The position numbers were made by a program, and so were the translations under genes. Positions 36,425 to 48,850 of a stretch of DNA of 64,000 nucleotides are shown one piece after another. This DNA comes from Notamacropus eugenii. Taxonomy: Eukaryota; Chordata; Mammalia; Diprotodontia; Macropodidae. Within the stretch, counting starts at the first letter, position 1. Every line of letters starts with the position of its first letter. Where the stretch lies: positions 228,321,136 through 228,385,135 of the forward strand of contig NC_092875.1 of NCBI RefSeq assembly GCF_028372415.1, read 5' to 3'. The notes under the pieces are model-generated. The model made no database searches. It was not told the origin of the DNA and saw only the letters and a program-made list of their open reading frames with translations.

Positions 36425-36916
36425 TCACCTTAGAATGGGGTGAACTTTGGCCTGAGAAGTTTCTCCTTGTGACATTGTTTCATTTTCTAATTCTGAGTTT
36501 GTTACATTTTCTGCCCACACACTCTCCTGGCAGTTGTCGCCATGGCAGCCAGGCTGAGTCTCTACAAAGGTTGTATGCACACTTCTTTTGCCAGCCTTCC
36601 ACTTCTTCTTAGCTGGGGTATAGGGTGTGTTCAGGGGGGACCAGTACCTTTGGTGTGTTGGCTGCCAAGCCATTTTCAGGGTTCTTTCCACTTTCAGTGT
36701 CCACCTGCTACACCCAACTCTCACCCATAACTCCAAGAAGCTGAAGAATGCACAGCAGCCACACTCCAGTAAACCTTTCAATAGACGGGTCAAACCAGGA
36801 TGAGGGTAACCATGGGGTGTCAAACCCATTAGTGAGTTGGGGGATATCTTCCCCAAGCATGTGAAGACTTTTCCTGGTAGAATGGGCAGATGAGAACAAT
36901 TTCTTCCAACGGCCAT
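36425..36916 (-). other. 163-codon ORF upstream of ERV gag, unidentified
   Basis: Same orientation as the provirus but a different frame from the capsid remnant. Not recognised. It has a Lys-rich AKKKWKAGKRS stretch and no clear domain. It may be decayed leader or N-terminal gag, or a chance ORF. Confidence 0.3.
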
Positions 36917-36956
36917 GAAAGCAGCTGATGCAGGCTAAGTGGAGCACTTAGAGCTT

Positions 36957-37083
36957 GAAGTTGGCAATGAGGTTGACACATGCATTGCCACAGCTAGCTC
37001 AGTGTTTGGGAAGTTCCGAAGGAAAGTTTGGGAGAGAAGAGGTATTACACTGGCTACCAAATTAAAGATCTACAGAGCTGTTG
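36957..37083 (+). mobile_element. RTE-type LINE fragment, RT C-terminal region
   Basis: One open frame translates to EVDTCIATASSVFGKFRRKV followed by WERRGITLATKLKIYRAVVL. This is the pattern of the RTE-type reverse transcriptase often mis-annotated as craniofacial development protein 2-like. Truncated at both ends. Confidence 0.75.
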
Positions 37084-37089
37084 TGCTGA

Positions 37090-37815
37090 CGTCATCATTA
37101 TAATTTTCTTTCACATAATCGTTATTTCTACTATTTGTTCCTTGATCTACTCATTACTAAGGATTTCATTGTTAAGTCTCCATTTGGGTCTGTTGCTTTT
37201 GTTCCTGAAATGATCATTATTTTTATTGCATTGTAGTTTATAGAGGATGTATTTACTATCTCTGCCTTATTCAATTTGCTTGTGACATATCTATACCATA
37301 ATACATGGTCACTTTTTCAAAAGTTCCATGTGGTTCTGAGATTTATGCATATTCTTTGGTAGTCCCCTTTAGAAGACATTGTAAATCTTTTAGCTCTAGT
37401 TATCTAGCAGTTTGTTTAATTCTTTATTTTCTCTTCTGTTTATCTTTCCATTAGATTTGTCCAAACTGGGAGAGAGACATTAAAATTTCCTGCCTCTATT
37501 GTATTAATGTCACCATCTTTTTGCAGCTGTTAATATTTTCCTTTATGACTTTAGATACTAAGGTATTTGAAGCATTTAATTTTAATACTGATATGGAGGG
37601 TATTGTCTATGGTTCTTTAATGTGATATAGTTTCCTTATTTATCTTGCTTTATGTTACAAGTTTCTGTTTCCATTTCTTTGATAGCTTGACTCCAACTCC
37701 CTCTTTTTTTCATATTTACCTGATACAAACTCCAGACTGTCATTTTTATTTGTATATGTGTTTGTCTTGTAGGTGTTTTTCTTGCAAGCAATGGATTGTG
37801 GGGTTTTGTTTTCTT
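37090..37815 (-). mobile_element. L1 LINE ORF2 fragment
   Basis: Complement of marsupial L1 ORF2: on the plus strand TATCTCTGCCTTATTCAATT, ATACATGGTCACTTTTTC, AAAAGTTCCATGTGGTTCTG, GGAGAGAGACATTAAAATTT and TGTAGGTGTTTTTCTTGC. No open frame. Confidence 0.7.
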
Positions 37816-37843
37816 ATTGAATCTGTAACTTTTTTTTTCTTTT

Positions 37844-37852
37844 GTGTGTGTA

Positions 37853-37940
<88 letters not shown>
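37844..37940. repeat. (TG)n(TA)n microsatellite
   Basis: A few TG units, then about 40 TA units with one TGTA interruption. Self-complementary, so hairpin or cruciform prone and hard to assemble. Confidence 0.97.
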
Positions 37941-37941
<1 letters not shown>

Positions 37942-38089
37942 AAATATATAATGGAAAAAATAAAAAATATCTCATAGCAAAAATAATTGATGTGTAAAAT
38001 ATCAAGGAGAAAAAAAATTTAAAACATTGTACTATTTGGACATCATTACTAAAAAAAAAAAAAAAGAAAAGAAAAACCAATACATGCAA

Positions 38090-39740
38090 TTTCAAGAAAT
38101 CTTATAAGAAATTTACCCAGATCTCTTAGAAGCAGAAGACTAAGTTGAAATAAAAAGAATTCTTTGGTCACCTCCTGAAAAAAAAAACTCCAGAATGAAA
38201 ATTTTCAGAAACATTATAGCCACACTATAGAAATCCCAGGTCAAAGAAAAATTACTGCAAGCCGTCAAAAAGAAAGAATCTAAATATCAAAGAACCCCAG
38301 TCAAGATTACACACAATTTAGAAGCCAGTACTATAAAGCAAAAGAGAATGTGGAATACAATATTATAAAAAGCAAAAGACACATGCTTACAGCCAAAAGT
38401 AACTTACTCAGAAAAATTAAGTATAATCCTGGAGGGAAAAAAATAGATTTTTAATGAAATAGAGGATTTCCCAGCATTCCTGATGAAACGATCAGAGCTA
38501 CAAAGAAACATTGAAGTACAAACATGGGAGTAAAAAGAAACATAAAAAACTAAACATGAAAGTACAATGATAAATAAAAAGATTACCTGATTACATTCAA
38601 GTATGGGGAGATGATACATATGTCCTCTCTCCAAACCCTATCATTATCAGGGTTCAAAAATGGCCTGGAAATGGATCTGTTATGTCTTGATGATCTTAAG
38701 AAAAGAATGGAAAGAAAGAGAGAAAGGAATACACTAGAGGAAAAAGAAAAGAAAATTAAGGGAAATTATCACATATAATCAGGGTACACAATTAGATATG
38801 AAAGAAAATAAGGAGGAGGGGAGACAGACACTTGAACATCACTCTCATCGGAACTGATAAAAAAGAGGAAGGAGAGAGAAAAAAGGGAGGGAGGGAGAAA
38901 GAGAGAAAGAGAAAGATACTCAACAAGAAAATAGGAGACAAAGAGGAGAAGGGGGAATTAAAGGGAAAACAGACTAAAGTGGGAGGGGGTAATGAGTCTT
39001 AAGCAAAACAAACTCTAAGGTTGTACAAAAACATGTATACTATTTCTGAGGTAGGAAAGAATGGGAATCTGAGGGCATGCGCATAAACTGGAGAATGGCT
39101 AAACAAGTTATGGTATGTAAATGTGATGGAGTACATTTGTGTTGAACTCTTACCCATGTAATAACCAAACAGGATTTCAGAGAAGTAATGATTAAGCATG
39201 CTAGCCACCTCATGATAAAGAAGTAAAGGGGACTCAGAATTCATAATGAGACAAAATTTTTTGGACATGGCCAATGTGGAAATTAGTCTTAATAGACTGC
39301 AGTTATCCCTTCTACATCATAGGAGCATAAGTGTCCCTATGATTTGGAAAATTCACATAAAACTTATTGGCCTTCCCTTCATACCAGAGAAGAAGTAAGA
39401 ATTACTGTGTTATTAAAAAGTAAAATATTTTAATATTATGAATACTATACATATATTGTATGTATTTCTGAGTTTCTTTCTGTCATCTGTTGGCTTTATC
39501 ATGTTGTCTGCAGCTTACACAAAACTACTAAAAAAATTCCCATTTAATTTCTTATGCCAGCCCATGACTGTAATGGGGAAAGTCACAATGTGGAAGGGAT
39601 ATCTGCATATGTGTTTATAATGGGTTTTATTTTTCTCATGTTCTCAATTGTTTGTGGGAGGGGAGTAATTGGGATGTGAGAGTGAGAAGATAGATTTTGG
39701 ATAATTAAAACAAATATATTTTTTTAAAAACATAGTATTT
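38090..39740 (+). mobile_element. HAL1-like LINE (ORF1 without ORF2), copy 1
   Basis: ORF1 C-terminal homology at 38090-38530 (AGAAGCAGAAGACTAAG, TCACCTCCTGAAAAA, GTCAAGATTACACACAATTT) runs straight into a roughly 700-base purine-rich segment and an L1-type 3' end (GGGAATCTGAGGGCATGCGC, then GGAGAATGGCTAAACAAG). No ORF2 lies between. The second copy at 61.2-63.9 kb has the same layout. A DNA transposon at 39300-39605 interrupts it. Confidence 0.7.
39300..39605. mobile_element. Non-autonomous DNA transposon (TA-target type) nested in HAL1
   Basis: Terminal inverted repeats: CAGTTATCCCTTCTACAT at 39300-39317 and ATGTGGAAGGGATATCTG at 39588-39605, 16 of 18 positions matching. 306 bases, no coding frame. 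The host HAL1 continues on both sides, and the second HAL1 copy lacks the insert. The CAGT start and inferred TA target suggest a Tigger/mariner-like family. Confidence 0.75.
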
Positions 39741-39954
39741 AATAGATAGGCTTCCTTGAAATGGAATTTTATTGTTATATATCTAGAATCCTTTCTCAGG
39801 TTCTGCTGTGTACATGATTTTTTTTTCTTTTCTCATTTTATATTTGTTTCAATATTTAAATTTATAATATGTTTCTTTATCTTTTATTGTGTATTTAAGT
39901 TTTAGTATTCAAGTCTAAAATAAAAAAGTTTAAAAATTAATACACTTAGTATAA

Positions 39955-40905
39955 AAAAGGAAATGTTCAAATGGAAGGAAATCTTCATATCACAGTTCTC
40001 TAATAAATGTTTTATATCCAAGATATATGAACAATTAATGTATGTATGTATGTATTGGGGGGGAATCATTCCCCAATGGATAAGCTGTCAAAGGATATGC
40101 CCTAAAAAGAATAATTGAAAATTATTAACCACCATGTGGGAAAAAGTGCTCCAAGTCACTAAATAAGGAAAAGGGAAATTTTAAAAAGATTAAAATTTAA
40201 AAGATTAAAAAAGATGAGAACAGCCAATGTTAGGAGGGTTGTGGAAAGATGATCAGTTTTTTTAAAAAACCATTTTGGAAAACAATCTGAATTGTGCAAA
40301 TAAAGTGACTAAAATGTCCATACCCTTTGACCCAGAGATTCTACTTCTAAGCTTATAACCCCTTGGATGTCATTGATAAGAAGAAAGTTCAAATTTACAC
40401 CAAAATATTTATATCACTTTATTTGATAGCAACAAATTGGAAACAAAGAGGGTGCTCATCAATTGGGGCATGGCTAAACAAACTGTGATACATGAGTGTA
40501 ATAGAATATTACTGTTCTGTAAGAAGTGCCGAATACGATAAATACAGGGAAACGTGGAAAGATCTATATGAACTGATGCAAAGTAAGAAGAGTCAAGAAA
40601 ATAATATGCATAGTGAATACAAGGTAAGCAGAAAAAAATAACCACAAAATATTAAGTGAATACAATGAATAAGAATGGTTCCACAGAAGAAATATAAAAG
40701 ATATCTCCATTTTTTTTTTTTGCAGAAGTAGGAGTTTTTTTCAGACTTTTATAACAAAGTATGCTAATTTTTCCTCTTGTTGTCTTTGAAAAATACTATT
40801 TGTTATTTGAGATGGCTTCAAAGGAGGAATAGGGAGGGACACTGGGAAAAATTATCATTATGTAAAAATGACAAATAAAACTTATTTTTAAAAAAGAAAT
40901 AATTC
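39955..40905 (+). mobile_element. L1 LINE, end of ORF2 and 3' UTR
   Basis: CCCCAATGGATAAGCTGTCA, AAAGGATATGCCC, CCATACCCTTTGACCCAGAG, AACAAATTGGAAACAAAGAG, CATCAATTGGGGCATGGCTA and GGAAAGATCTATATGAACTG follow the marsupial L1 end. Many stops; a 5'-truncated copy. Confidence 0.8.
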
Positions 40906-41199
40906 TATAAAAGTACAAATGACCAGGTTTGATTCTCAAAGAAGCAACATGATGATACTTATCCCTCCCTTATTTGCAGAGAATGTAGAACATTAATGTA
41001 ATGCTGAATTTGATCAATGTGTTGTTTATGCTTGCTGACTTTTTCATATTTTTATACACTGTTTTAAGCATGGCTCTCTAAGCAAAGAGCAGGAAATACA
41101 AGTGAAATAAAATCAAAATATAAAAATAAAAACATACCAAACTCTGAAGAAAGGTGGTCAGAATCTTGATGCCTAATATCACCCAAAGAGTCTTAATAT

Positions 41200-41690
41200 A
41201 CTGCTACTTGCAAAGTCTATTTTGAAATGAAGAGATGACTTTAGAAATCCCCATGTTCCTACTCATTTGAATGCCAGACAGCATGCAGGATTCTCAGAAT
41301 TCTATTGAATTCATGACAATAAATGCATTAGCATAGATGAGCTATTCTTAAGTATTAAAATGACCAAGTGACTATATTGGTTAAATCATACAGTATTTTA
41401 ACTTGAATATGTTTTGCAGTAAGTTGGAGGCTTAAATTGGAAGAAGTCATTTTAAGGAGTAAAGATGAAAGATGAATAGATTCTGGAATTATGGCATTTG
41501 GGCATAGGGTAATACTTTCAGTTTGTAAGACTCTCATGCAAATTATTTGCCTAATACTTTTTCTATTGGAGCACTTTAACAATATTCACAGATACATAAG
41601 AGTTTGAGTTTAAACAAATATCTCCAAAGAACTAGCTTTCTTTCCAATTTACAGAGTTGTCATAACTTTAATCTACCAACCAGCAAAATA
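41200..41690. other. No gene seen
   Basis: AT-rich, no repeat or frame recognised. Confidence 0.4.
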
Positions 41691-42964
41691 TTTATTGAAC
41701 ACTTACTAAATACATCACTATTCTAGACACTATGAGTTATACAACATATTATAATACATGGCTCCAGGTTATATGAAGCTCACAGTCTAGCAGGATGCTT
41801 CAGATATCCATGCACACAACTATAACGAAAGATTATAGTTCATAAATCCAGATTCTGTTACCTCTTAGATCTATGACCTTGGACAAATTGCTTAATCTTT
41901 CCGGATGTGTTTCTACATCTATAAAAGAGGAGATTAGACTGGATCACCTATCTCCAAAATCCTTGCTGTTTCCAGTAATGTGTTTTGAGAAAATATAAAT
42001 GAAAAATAGCAGTTCAAAAAAAAGGCATGATTGTTCTTAATTGGGGAACCAGGGATAGCTTAACGGAGGAAACAGCACTTGAGTTGAACCTTGAACAATA
42101 GGTAAGAATTCTTTTTTTGTCTTTGTTTTGTTTTTATATCACTTTTATTTATAAATATATCTTGCCCCACCCCTCTCCAACAAGCCATTCATTATAACAA
42201 AAAAAAAAGAAAGAACAAAATAAAAGCAATTCAATAAAACTAACTAATACGTGAGCCAAATCTAACTGTATGATGTCCCAAGCCCACAGTCCTTCAGTTC
42301 TACAAAGAAGAGATAGAGGATAATTTTCTCTTTTGTTTTGTGGGACCAGGATTGGTCATTACAATTAAACAAAATTCAATTTCTTTCTTATTAGGTAAGA
42401 TTTCAACAAATGGATATTGAGGTGGGGATCTTTTCCCAACAGAGACAATGCGGTAAGCAAAAAATTCAGGAGACAGGCACAGGGCATGTTTATGGTTGAG
42501 TGAGGAATCCAGTAAATAAGGAATATAGACCCTTTTAAAGATGGGAGATAAAGCTAATGAGGCAAATTATAGCAGATTTATGGAGGGCTTTGTCTACAAG
42601 GCCACTTTTTAAGTAGGGGAGTAACACAATAAGAACTCTGCTTTAGGGAGACTATTTGGTGATGGAGTACAGAATTGATCGGAATGAGAAAGGCTGGAGA
42701 CAATGAGAATATTTAAGCTGCTTGATATTGCAGACATGAAGTAATAAGAATTGAGCCGGGGGTAATGATAATGGGAATAGAAAAGAAGGAATGGATTGAA
42801 CAAACCTTATAAAGGAAGAATCCAAAAGACATAATGAATAACTGGATATGAGGAGCCAAAGACAATTACAAGACATTCAACCTAGATGGCTTCCAGAAAT
42901 AGAAAAGTCTACATAGGGAGGTATTTTGAGCAAAAGATTTTGAGCTTGATTTTAAACACTGAAT

Positions 42965-43965
42965 TTGACGTGAATCTGAGCTTCAAAAACATATCCTTAG
43001 AGTGATCCTTCTTAATAAATGTTTGCTGGAGTGGAATCCTGAACAAATGCCATATTATCAACACAGTTAAAACTGTTGCAGAGAGGCCTTCTCATCGCAG
43101 ACTTAGCCCTTACGAGAATTTTGATTTCTTTTCAGATGAGGACAGTAACAAGTTCTACCACAAGACACCAGTCTACAAGGGAAGGGACACCTAAGTCTCA
43201 TTCCTTCACTTCACTGTTGTTTAATACAATGGGGGAGAGAACATATCAAGGAAATTTTTCTTCAAGATATTCTAACAAAGCAGAAGCATCCTTGTCAAGG
43301 TCTCACTTATGGCCAAAATAATTAATTCTACTAATGACTATATAGCCTTTCCATCTCCTTAAATATCCTGAGTAGCAACCCCACAGAGTCTCAGATGCAG
43401 TGTCACTATCTATGCAGCCCTAATTTCTTTGCTAACCAGATGAGTTGTTAACCTTAGCCGTTATGCTGATGGCTTCTCTACCAAGAGAAACTTAAATGAG
43501 ACAGCTAAGTGTCTGGTCCAGCTGCCAAATGGAAATGAGAGACTGGAGTTAGAAGAGTGTACATGGTTGGATGTATTGACTAGGGGGAACATTTTTATAG
43601 AGAACAGGCTTCCATAAGTATTAATATTTCATCCTATGTAATCAATAACCTCTTCATAGGAGAAATTATTGATACATTGCATACTACATTAGTTGTACCT
43701 AATGTTCTTTTTCCTATATGAAAATAAAGATTGGAATACTTTCCCTTTCATCTAAGGATACTTTTATGGATATGTTCCTTGGAGCACAAGAATTTTGTTA
43801 AATATGATTTTTTTCATCTTCCGCATCCTTATTTAGTCAAATAAACCTATGACCAGAGAGTATTCCTCAAGGGTCTTCAAAGGACTTGTTGAAAGCTTGG
43901 CTTCTAATGTTAACAGTGTTTAGGACTCTGCTAATTTATGGAGTACAGTGGAAACAACATCCAAT
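42965..43965. other. No gene seen
   Basis: One 81-codon ORF (43076-43321) has no recognisable domain and I treat it as chance. No repeat named. Confidence 0.45.
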
Positions 43966-45215
43966 GTGGAATCAGAGGTAGTATATTTGAATTCCATCCC
44001 TGTTACTATAAAATATAATGCCAAAAGCACTAGCTCTCAATGCTAACTATCTTGGGCAATTCACTTAACCTCTGTGGTCCTCCATTTTCTCATCTGCAAA
44101 ATGAAGAAGGTGTTTGACCAATTGAACTTTGAGATCAATTCCAGTTCCAAATCTATGATACTATATCCCCAAATAATTTAAGATCTCTGGGCCTCAAATT
44201 CCTCACCCTGATAAAATGAAAAAGTTATATTAAATATTTTCTAAAGTAGTCTATGATCTTATAGTCCTCTGGTGATCTCTAGATATAATAAGATATAATT
44301 CAACCCATACTACTGCCTGAGAGCCTTACAGTATAACTACTATTATTTTAAAATAGTTGATCTATATTAATCCAGAGGCACAAAGCATAGAGTCTATGTG
44401 ACCTGTTTCCATAGTTTCAAAATTCTGAATTATTAAATGACTTGCCTCCTTTTTCTCCCTAGAATTACTTATACTATCTAGGTGTATTATCTTGTGTTTA
44501 TTTTGAATTTAATCACTTGATAAGCATTTATTAAGTACCTACTATGTTCTAGGCTCTGTACTAAGGCTTTACAAATATCATCTCATTTGAGGGTACTTCT
44601 GAGGTGTGAATTCCAGGACTGAAATGATCTTCAGGATGAAGATGTTTCTAGGACATGGTGAAGTCTCCTGGAGGAATGCCATCTGGTAGAATCCATTTTT
44701 ATGAGTTCATTCTGTATATAGTCATATATTCTGTATAACTTTTGGAAAGTTATACAGAATGTTATCTCAGTTCAATAGAATGTAAGCTTCTTGAGATGAG
44801 AGTCTTTTATGTCTTTTTATGACTAGTTCCTAGCACAGTGCCTTAAACATAATAAAACTTAATAAATCTTTCTCTTTGCTTTTCTAGTTGTGAACAATTA
44901 GATTATAGGCAGCGTAAGGTAGTGAAAAGCATCCTGAATCTGGAATCAGACAATGTGGATTTGAGCCCTAACTCTATATTTATTCATGTTGGCCAAGTTC
45001 CATAACGTTGCTGAGTTTCAGTTTTCTCATCTGAAAAATGAAGAGGTTTGATAATTTAGATAATTTCTAAGATCCCTTACATTTCTAAATCTTATGATTC
45101 TATAAAGTCACTGAGAACAGGGACTGTGACATTCTTTAATTGTGTACCCCCAATGATCAGCACGGTACCTTGCACATAGTAGGAATTTAATAAATATCTG
45201 TTTAATTGAATGGCT

Positions 45216-46190
45216 AAACTTTACTGGATGTCTGAAATTCAAATACCACGGGATTGCCTCTTGCCAGTGTATCAATATTAAATACATATTTACATAATTC
45301 AAGTCTAGACTAATACATGCTAAATGAACAAAGAGTCTCCTCTAGCTAATTGGATTTCATCCAAGCAGCAAGTGTGAATGTTTTTAGTCCCCCTGCTCTA
45401 TCTAACTTCTGATGCTTTTGGCATACCAAATATTCCATACTTTTATAAAGAATCTGTAGTGAGCTAAATGCTCACAGTGTTTTCAATGATTATCAAAAAG
45501 GTGAATGGGAAAAATTTGGACATGGTCAATTAATATTCTCTTTTATTTCTGGTGGTAGATACAAAGCATAGATACCCAATCAAAAATTCTCAAAGGTCAT
45601 ATATCAAATATATATGCAGGGCTACTTCTCTGCTCAGACATTTGCATGGACATACTTAAATGTAAACGTTTCATTCTACCTTGAATAGGATCAAAACAAA
45701 ATTAGATTAATTTACAAGGTTTAATATATATATATGCATATATATGTGACCTCAAAAAGGTTCAGGGTATTTTGTGAGCCCATATTAATTCAAAAACTAT
45801 AACTCTTGAGACTCTATTAATGTGTTTACTTTTACAAAGCACATAATTTTTTGGAAAAAAAGGTATTTAATGAATATAATAGAAGAAAAGTTACAATAGC
45901 ACATTACCTCCATAAACATGGACTATGACTACCCAAAAATAATCACAGCATTAGTGAGAAGATTAATTCTACCCAAAGAACCTGTGCGAAGGAACAAACA
46001 TATAGAGAAGATGTAGAGATTTTTGTGCCACTAACTTCTGCATTTCAACTCTTCAGTATGCCTTCTGGCTAACTCAGCTCCCATCTGGGAGGATGGAGTC
46101 ACTAGAGGGTCTCTCCCTCAGAAGGGCAAGTAAACATCTTCTTTAATCATAGCCAAGAAGATAAGCTGCAACTAGCAGTTAAAGTTAAAT
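45216..46190. other. No gene seen
   Basis: AT-rich intergenic sequence with a short TATATATATGCATATATATG palindromic stretch near 45724-45745. Confidence 0.45.
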
Positions 46191-46194
46191 ACCT

Positions 46195-46490
46195 AGTAGA
46201 GGAAATACTGGATCAAAGGGTATGCAGCTTTATAGCCTTTTGGGCATAGTTCCAAATTGATCTCTAGAATGGCTGGATCAGTTCACAACTCCACCAACAA
46301 TGCATTAGTGTTCCAATTTTCCTACATCTTCTCCAGCATTCATCATTTTCCTTTTTTATCTTATTATCCCACCTGATGGGTGTGAATATTTCTCTAATCA
46401 ATAGTTATTTAGGGCACTTTTGTATGTCTATAGATAGCTTTAATTTCTTCATCTGAAAACTGCCTATTCATACCCTTTGGGTGTCAACAT
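46195..46490 (-). mobile_element. L1 LINE ORF2/3' fragment
   Basis: On the plus strand GGATCAAAGGGTATGCAGC, CAGTTCACAACTCCACCAAC, ATCTTCTCCAGCATTCATC, CTGATGGGTGTGAATATTTC; complement of the L1 ORF2 end. Confidence 0.8.
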
Positions 46491-46914
46491 TTCTAAAGGT
46501 GAAGTTTCAGTGGTGGTTATCATACTAAGGAGATCCATTGAGAAGAAAGCAATAAAAAATTAGGGCATGGTTTTCAACAAGACTTATTTAAGAATTTTCA
46601 TTGAGTGAGACTAAAAGATCAGAGAGATCAACTACATGGAAAATAAGAATAGAGTACAAAAATGATTGACACCATGTATGTCCTCTGAGCCTTATGGGCC
46701 ACAGGCTGTTTTTGTGTCTAGTCACTGTCCCAGCTCCACAAACCTTAGTGGCATAGTGTGGGAATTTATGCTGTTCAAAATTGGCATCAGTCTTGAATTG
46801 AGTAGCTACTAGAAGGAGTATATGTCGAATTTTGTTTAGTATGCTCAGGTCATCTGTATGCAGTGATTCACAAGTCCCATTCAATAGAGAGCCCTTTATC
46901 TTCCCAAGTCACAG

Positions 46915-47335
46915 AAGCACAGAATTTGTACTTGTAGGGACCACAGAGACAACCTAGTCCAATCCATCCCTACAACATAATCAACAAATGGAAATCTAAC
47001 TTTTACTCAAAGGCCTCCAGGGAGGGGGAGCCTGCTCACTTCCCCTGAGGTATAGGACAGGCAAAATTCCACATTTACATAGACCTAACTGTTAGGAAAT
47101 GTTTCCTGTCATCAAACTTAAATCTGCTTTTTTATAGCTTCTATTCTTTACCCTCCTATAGACCCTCTGAAGTCATACAGAAAATGTCTAATCTCTAATC
47201 CAAATGACAACCCTTAAAATGCCTGACACCTTTTAACATGCCCTCAACCTCATGTTTCTCTTCTCCAGGCTGAGTATCTTCACTTCTTTCAACTAATCCC
47301 AATATGCCATGATCTGCTCTCTCAAGTAGTATTAC
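46915..47335 (-). repeat. L3/CR1-type LINE 3' fragment
   Basis: CTCCAGGGAGGGGGAGCC, TAACTGTTAGGAAATGTTTC, CATGTTTCTCTTCTCCAGGC and TTTCAACTAATCCCAATATG; complement of the family seen at 16360-16710. Confidence 0.75.
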
Positions 47336-47344
47336 TAAAAATGT

Positions 47345-47500
47345 GGTGCCTTAAATCATAGAATGTCAGAGCTAGAAGGAACCTTAGATTGCCCGGTTGA
47401 AACCCCTCATTTGACAAATAGGAGAACTGGGACACAACATGAGAAAGGATTTCTCCAAGTCACTTAGTGTGCTGGAAGCAAACAAGTGATTAGAGTTCAT
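47345..47500 (+). repeat. MIR-like SINE remnant
   Basis: AATCATAGAATGTCAGAGC, TAGAAGGAACCTTAGA and GGATTTCTCCAAGTCACTTA. Confidence 0.6.
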
Positions 47501-48850
47501 ATCTCCTGCCTATTAATACTCTTTCCTATGTATAGCAGTGTTAGCCCCATGCAGGTTTCTGCCCCAAGGGCAAAATGAACGCATTTCCTTTAACTGCATT
47601 ACCATTTTGCTCTTCTACTACCTTTTTGGAAATGTTTGCATCTTTCAACTTGTAAATCAGAATCCAGTTTTCCCATCCAAATCAGTTTCCTTCTCTCTGT
47701 ACTCAGTGCTGCTTTGGACAGCTCCTAAGTCCATTGTCCAAGGTACCCTCTCCCCAGAGTGGGTTTTTGTAAAGGGAAGCTTTTCAGAGCTCTCAGAAGC
47801 AAGGTGAGCCTCCTTCATCAGAAAGGCTGTTCAGCCTCAGAGCAAGTTCTTTAAGAAATCTTCATTTTCTTCCCCTCCTCCAACTCGGCAGATTTTGAGC
47901 ACCTTTCCCTTTCTGTTTGCTTGATTTTTATTTGTTTAGTTTTCATCTCTGGTAACTTTTTTTTTAATGTCTCTGCAGCCCTAGATGGGAGAAAGATTTC
48001 GTACTGGAGAATAACTTCCTGTACTGCAACACTTTCAATCCTATTTATCAAAGTCCTGATGACATTTCTAGAAGGCATCAAGCTGTTCAGTCCCTGTTCA
48101 GGCATTTCCTCTTCTGAAAGCTAATGTTTCCTGGCTTCTTCTGAGATGTAGTGGCACAAAAGAAAAAAAAGACTTCATTTTTGGGGGGCTCCTAAATAAA
48201 ATAACTGATTGGTTAATGTAATTTCTTTTTCTTCTCAACCAATTGTTTAGTGACTCACCTCCAGTTACTATGCACAGACCTCTAGAGTAACAAATAAAGA
48301 CCATAGGATCATACAGGTTGTGACCTACCTAAGGTCACTTAGAGAGAAAGGAGATCAAATTATAACTAAGGCTTTCTGACTCCAGAATCAGCATTCTTTT
48401 CCCTGTACCATACGACCTCTCTTATCCATAGGCAGAATAGGAAGACATTCAGGTGGGATTTCAGGATTTAAGGGAAGGTCACATGACCACCCCAAATACC
48501 TCCTATTCCCAACCCCACTAGCTGATACCTAAAATTATTTTGAGAGACAAAAATTTTCCAATCCATAATTTAGAGATGATGTTAAAACACAAATATTCCT
48601 GGAAAAGACAATACATTGACTTAAAGTCCCATTATCAGAATTTTTTTTTCCTGAGAGCTAGTTTTCAGGGTAGCTCTGAAGAGATCTTGAGGGTGCTAAA
48701 AAAGTCTAAGGGATTAGGACTAAGTAAAATGGGTACCAAAAGGGGGAATGGGGTTCAACTTGGAGTCATATTTATTAGTTGTGCAACCATGGACAATTCA
48801 TGACTTCTCTTTATCTTCATTTCCTCACCTATATTATGGGCATAATTAAG
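47501..48850. other. No gene seen
   Basis: Mostly unassigned sequence with short ORFs on both strands, none with a domain. A MIR-like remnant may lie near 48310-48420. Confidence 0.4.

Larger units (their letters stand above)
33326..36916 (-). mobile_element. Decayed ERV-L-like endogenous retrovirus, internally deleted
   Basis: Minus-strand order from high to low coordinates: gag capsid remnant (36347-36025), integrase remnant (35300-34778), dUTPase remnant (34651-34358), then a 3' LTR (33707-33326). A dUTPase placed after integrase is the arrangement known for ERV-L (class III). Only about 550 bases separate gag from integrase, so protease, reverse transcriptase and RNase H are missing, and no 5' LTR was found. 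Every reading frame carries stops or frameshifts. The 5' limit is approximate; an ORF at 36425-36916 may be leader or N-terminal gag sequence. Confidence 0.8.

Noticed and set aside
37645..38095. Overlapping ORFs on both strands with Ile-Tyr repeats
   Set aside because: Products of the self-complementary TA tract.
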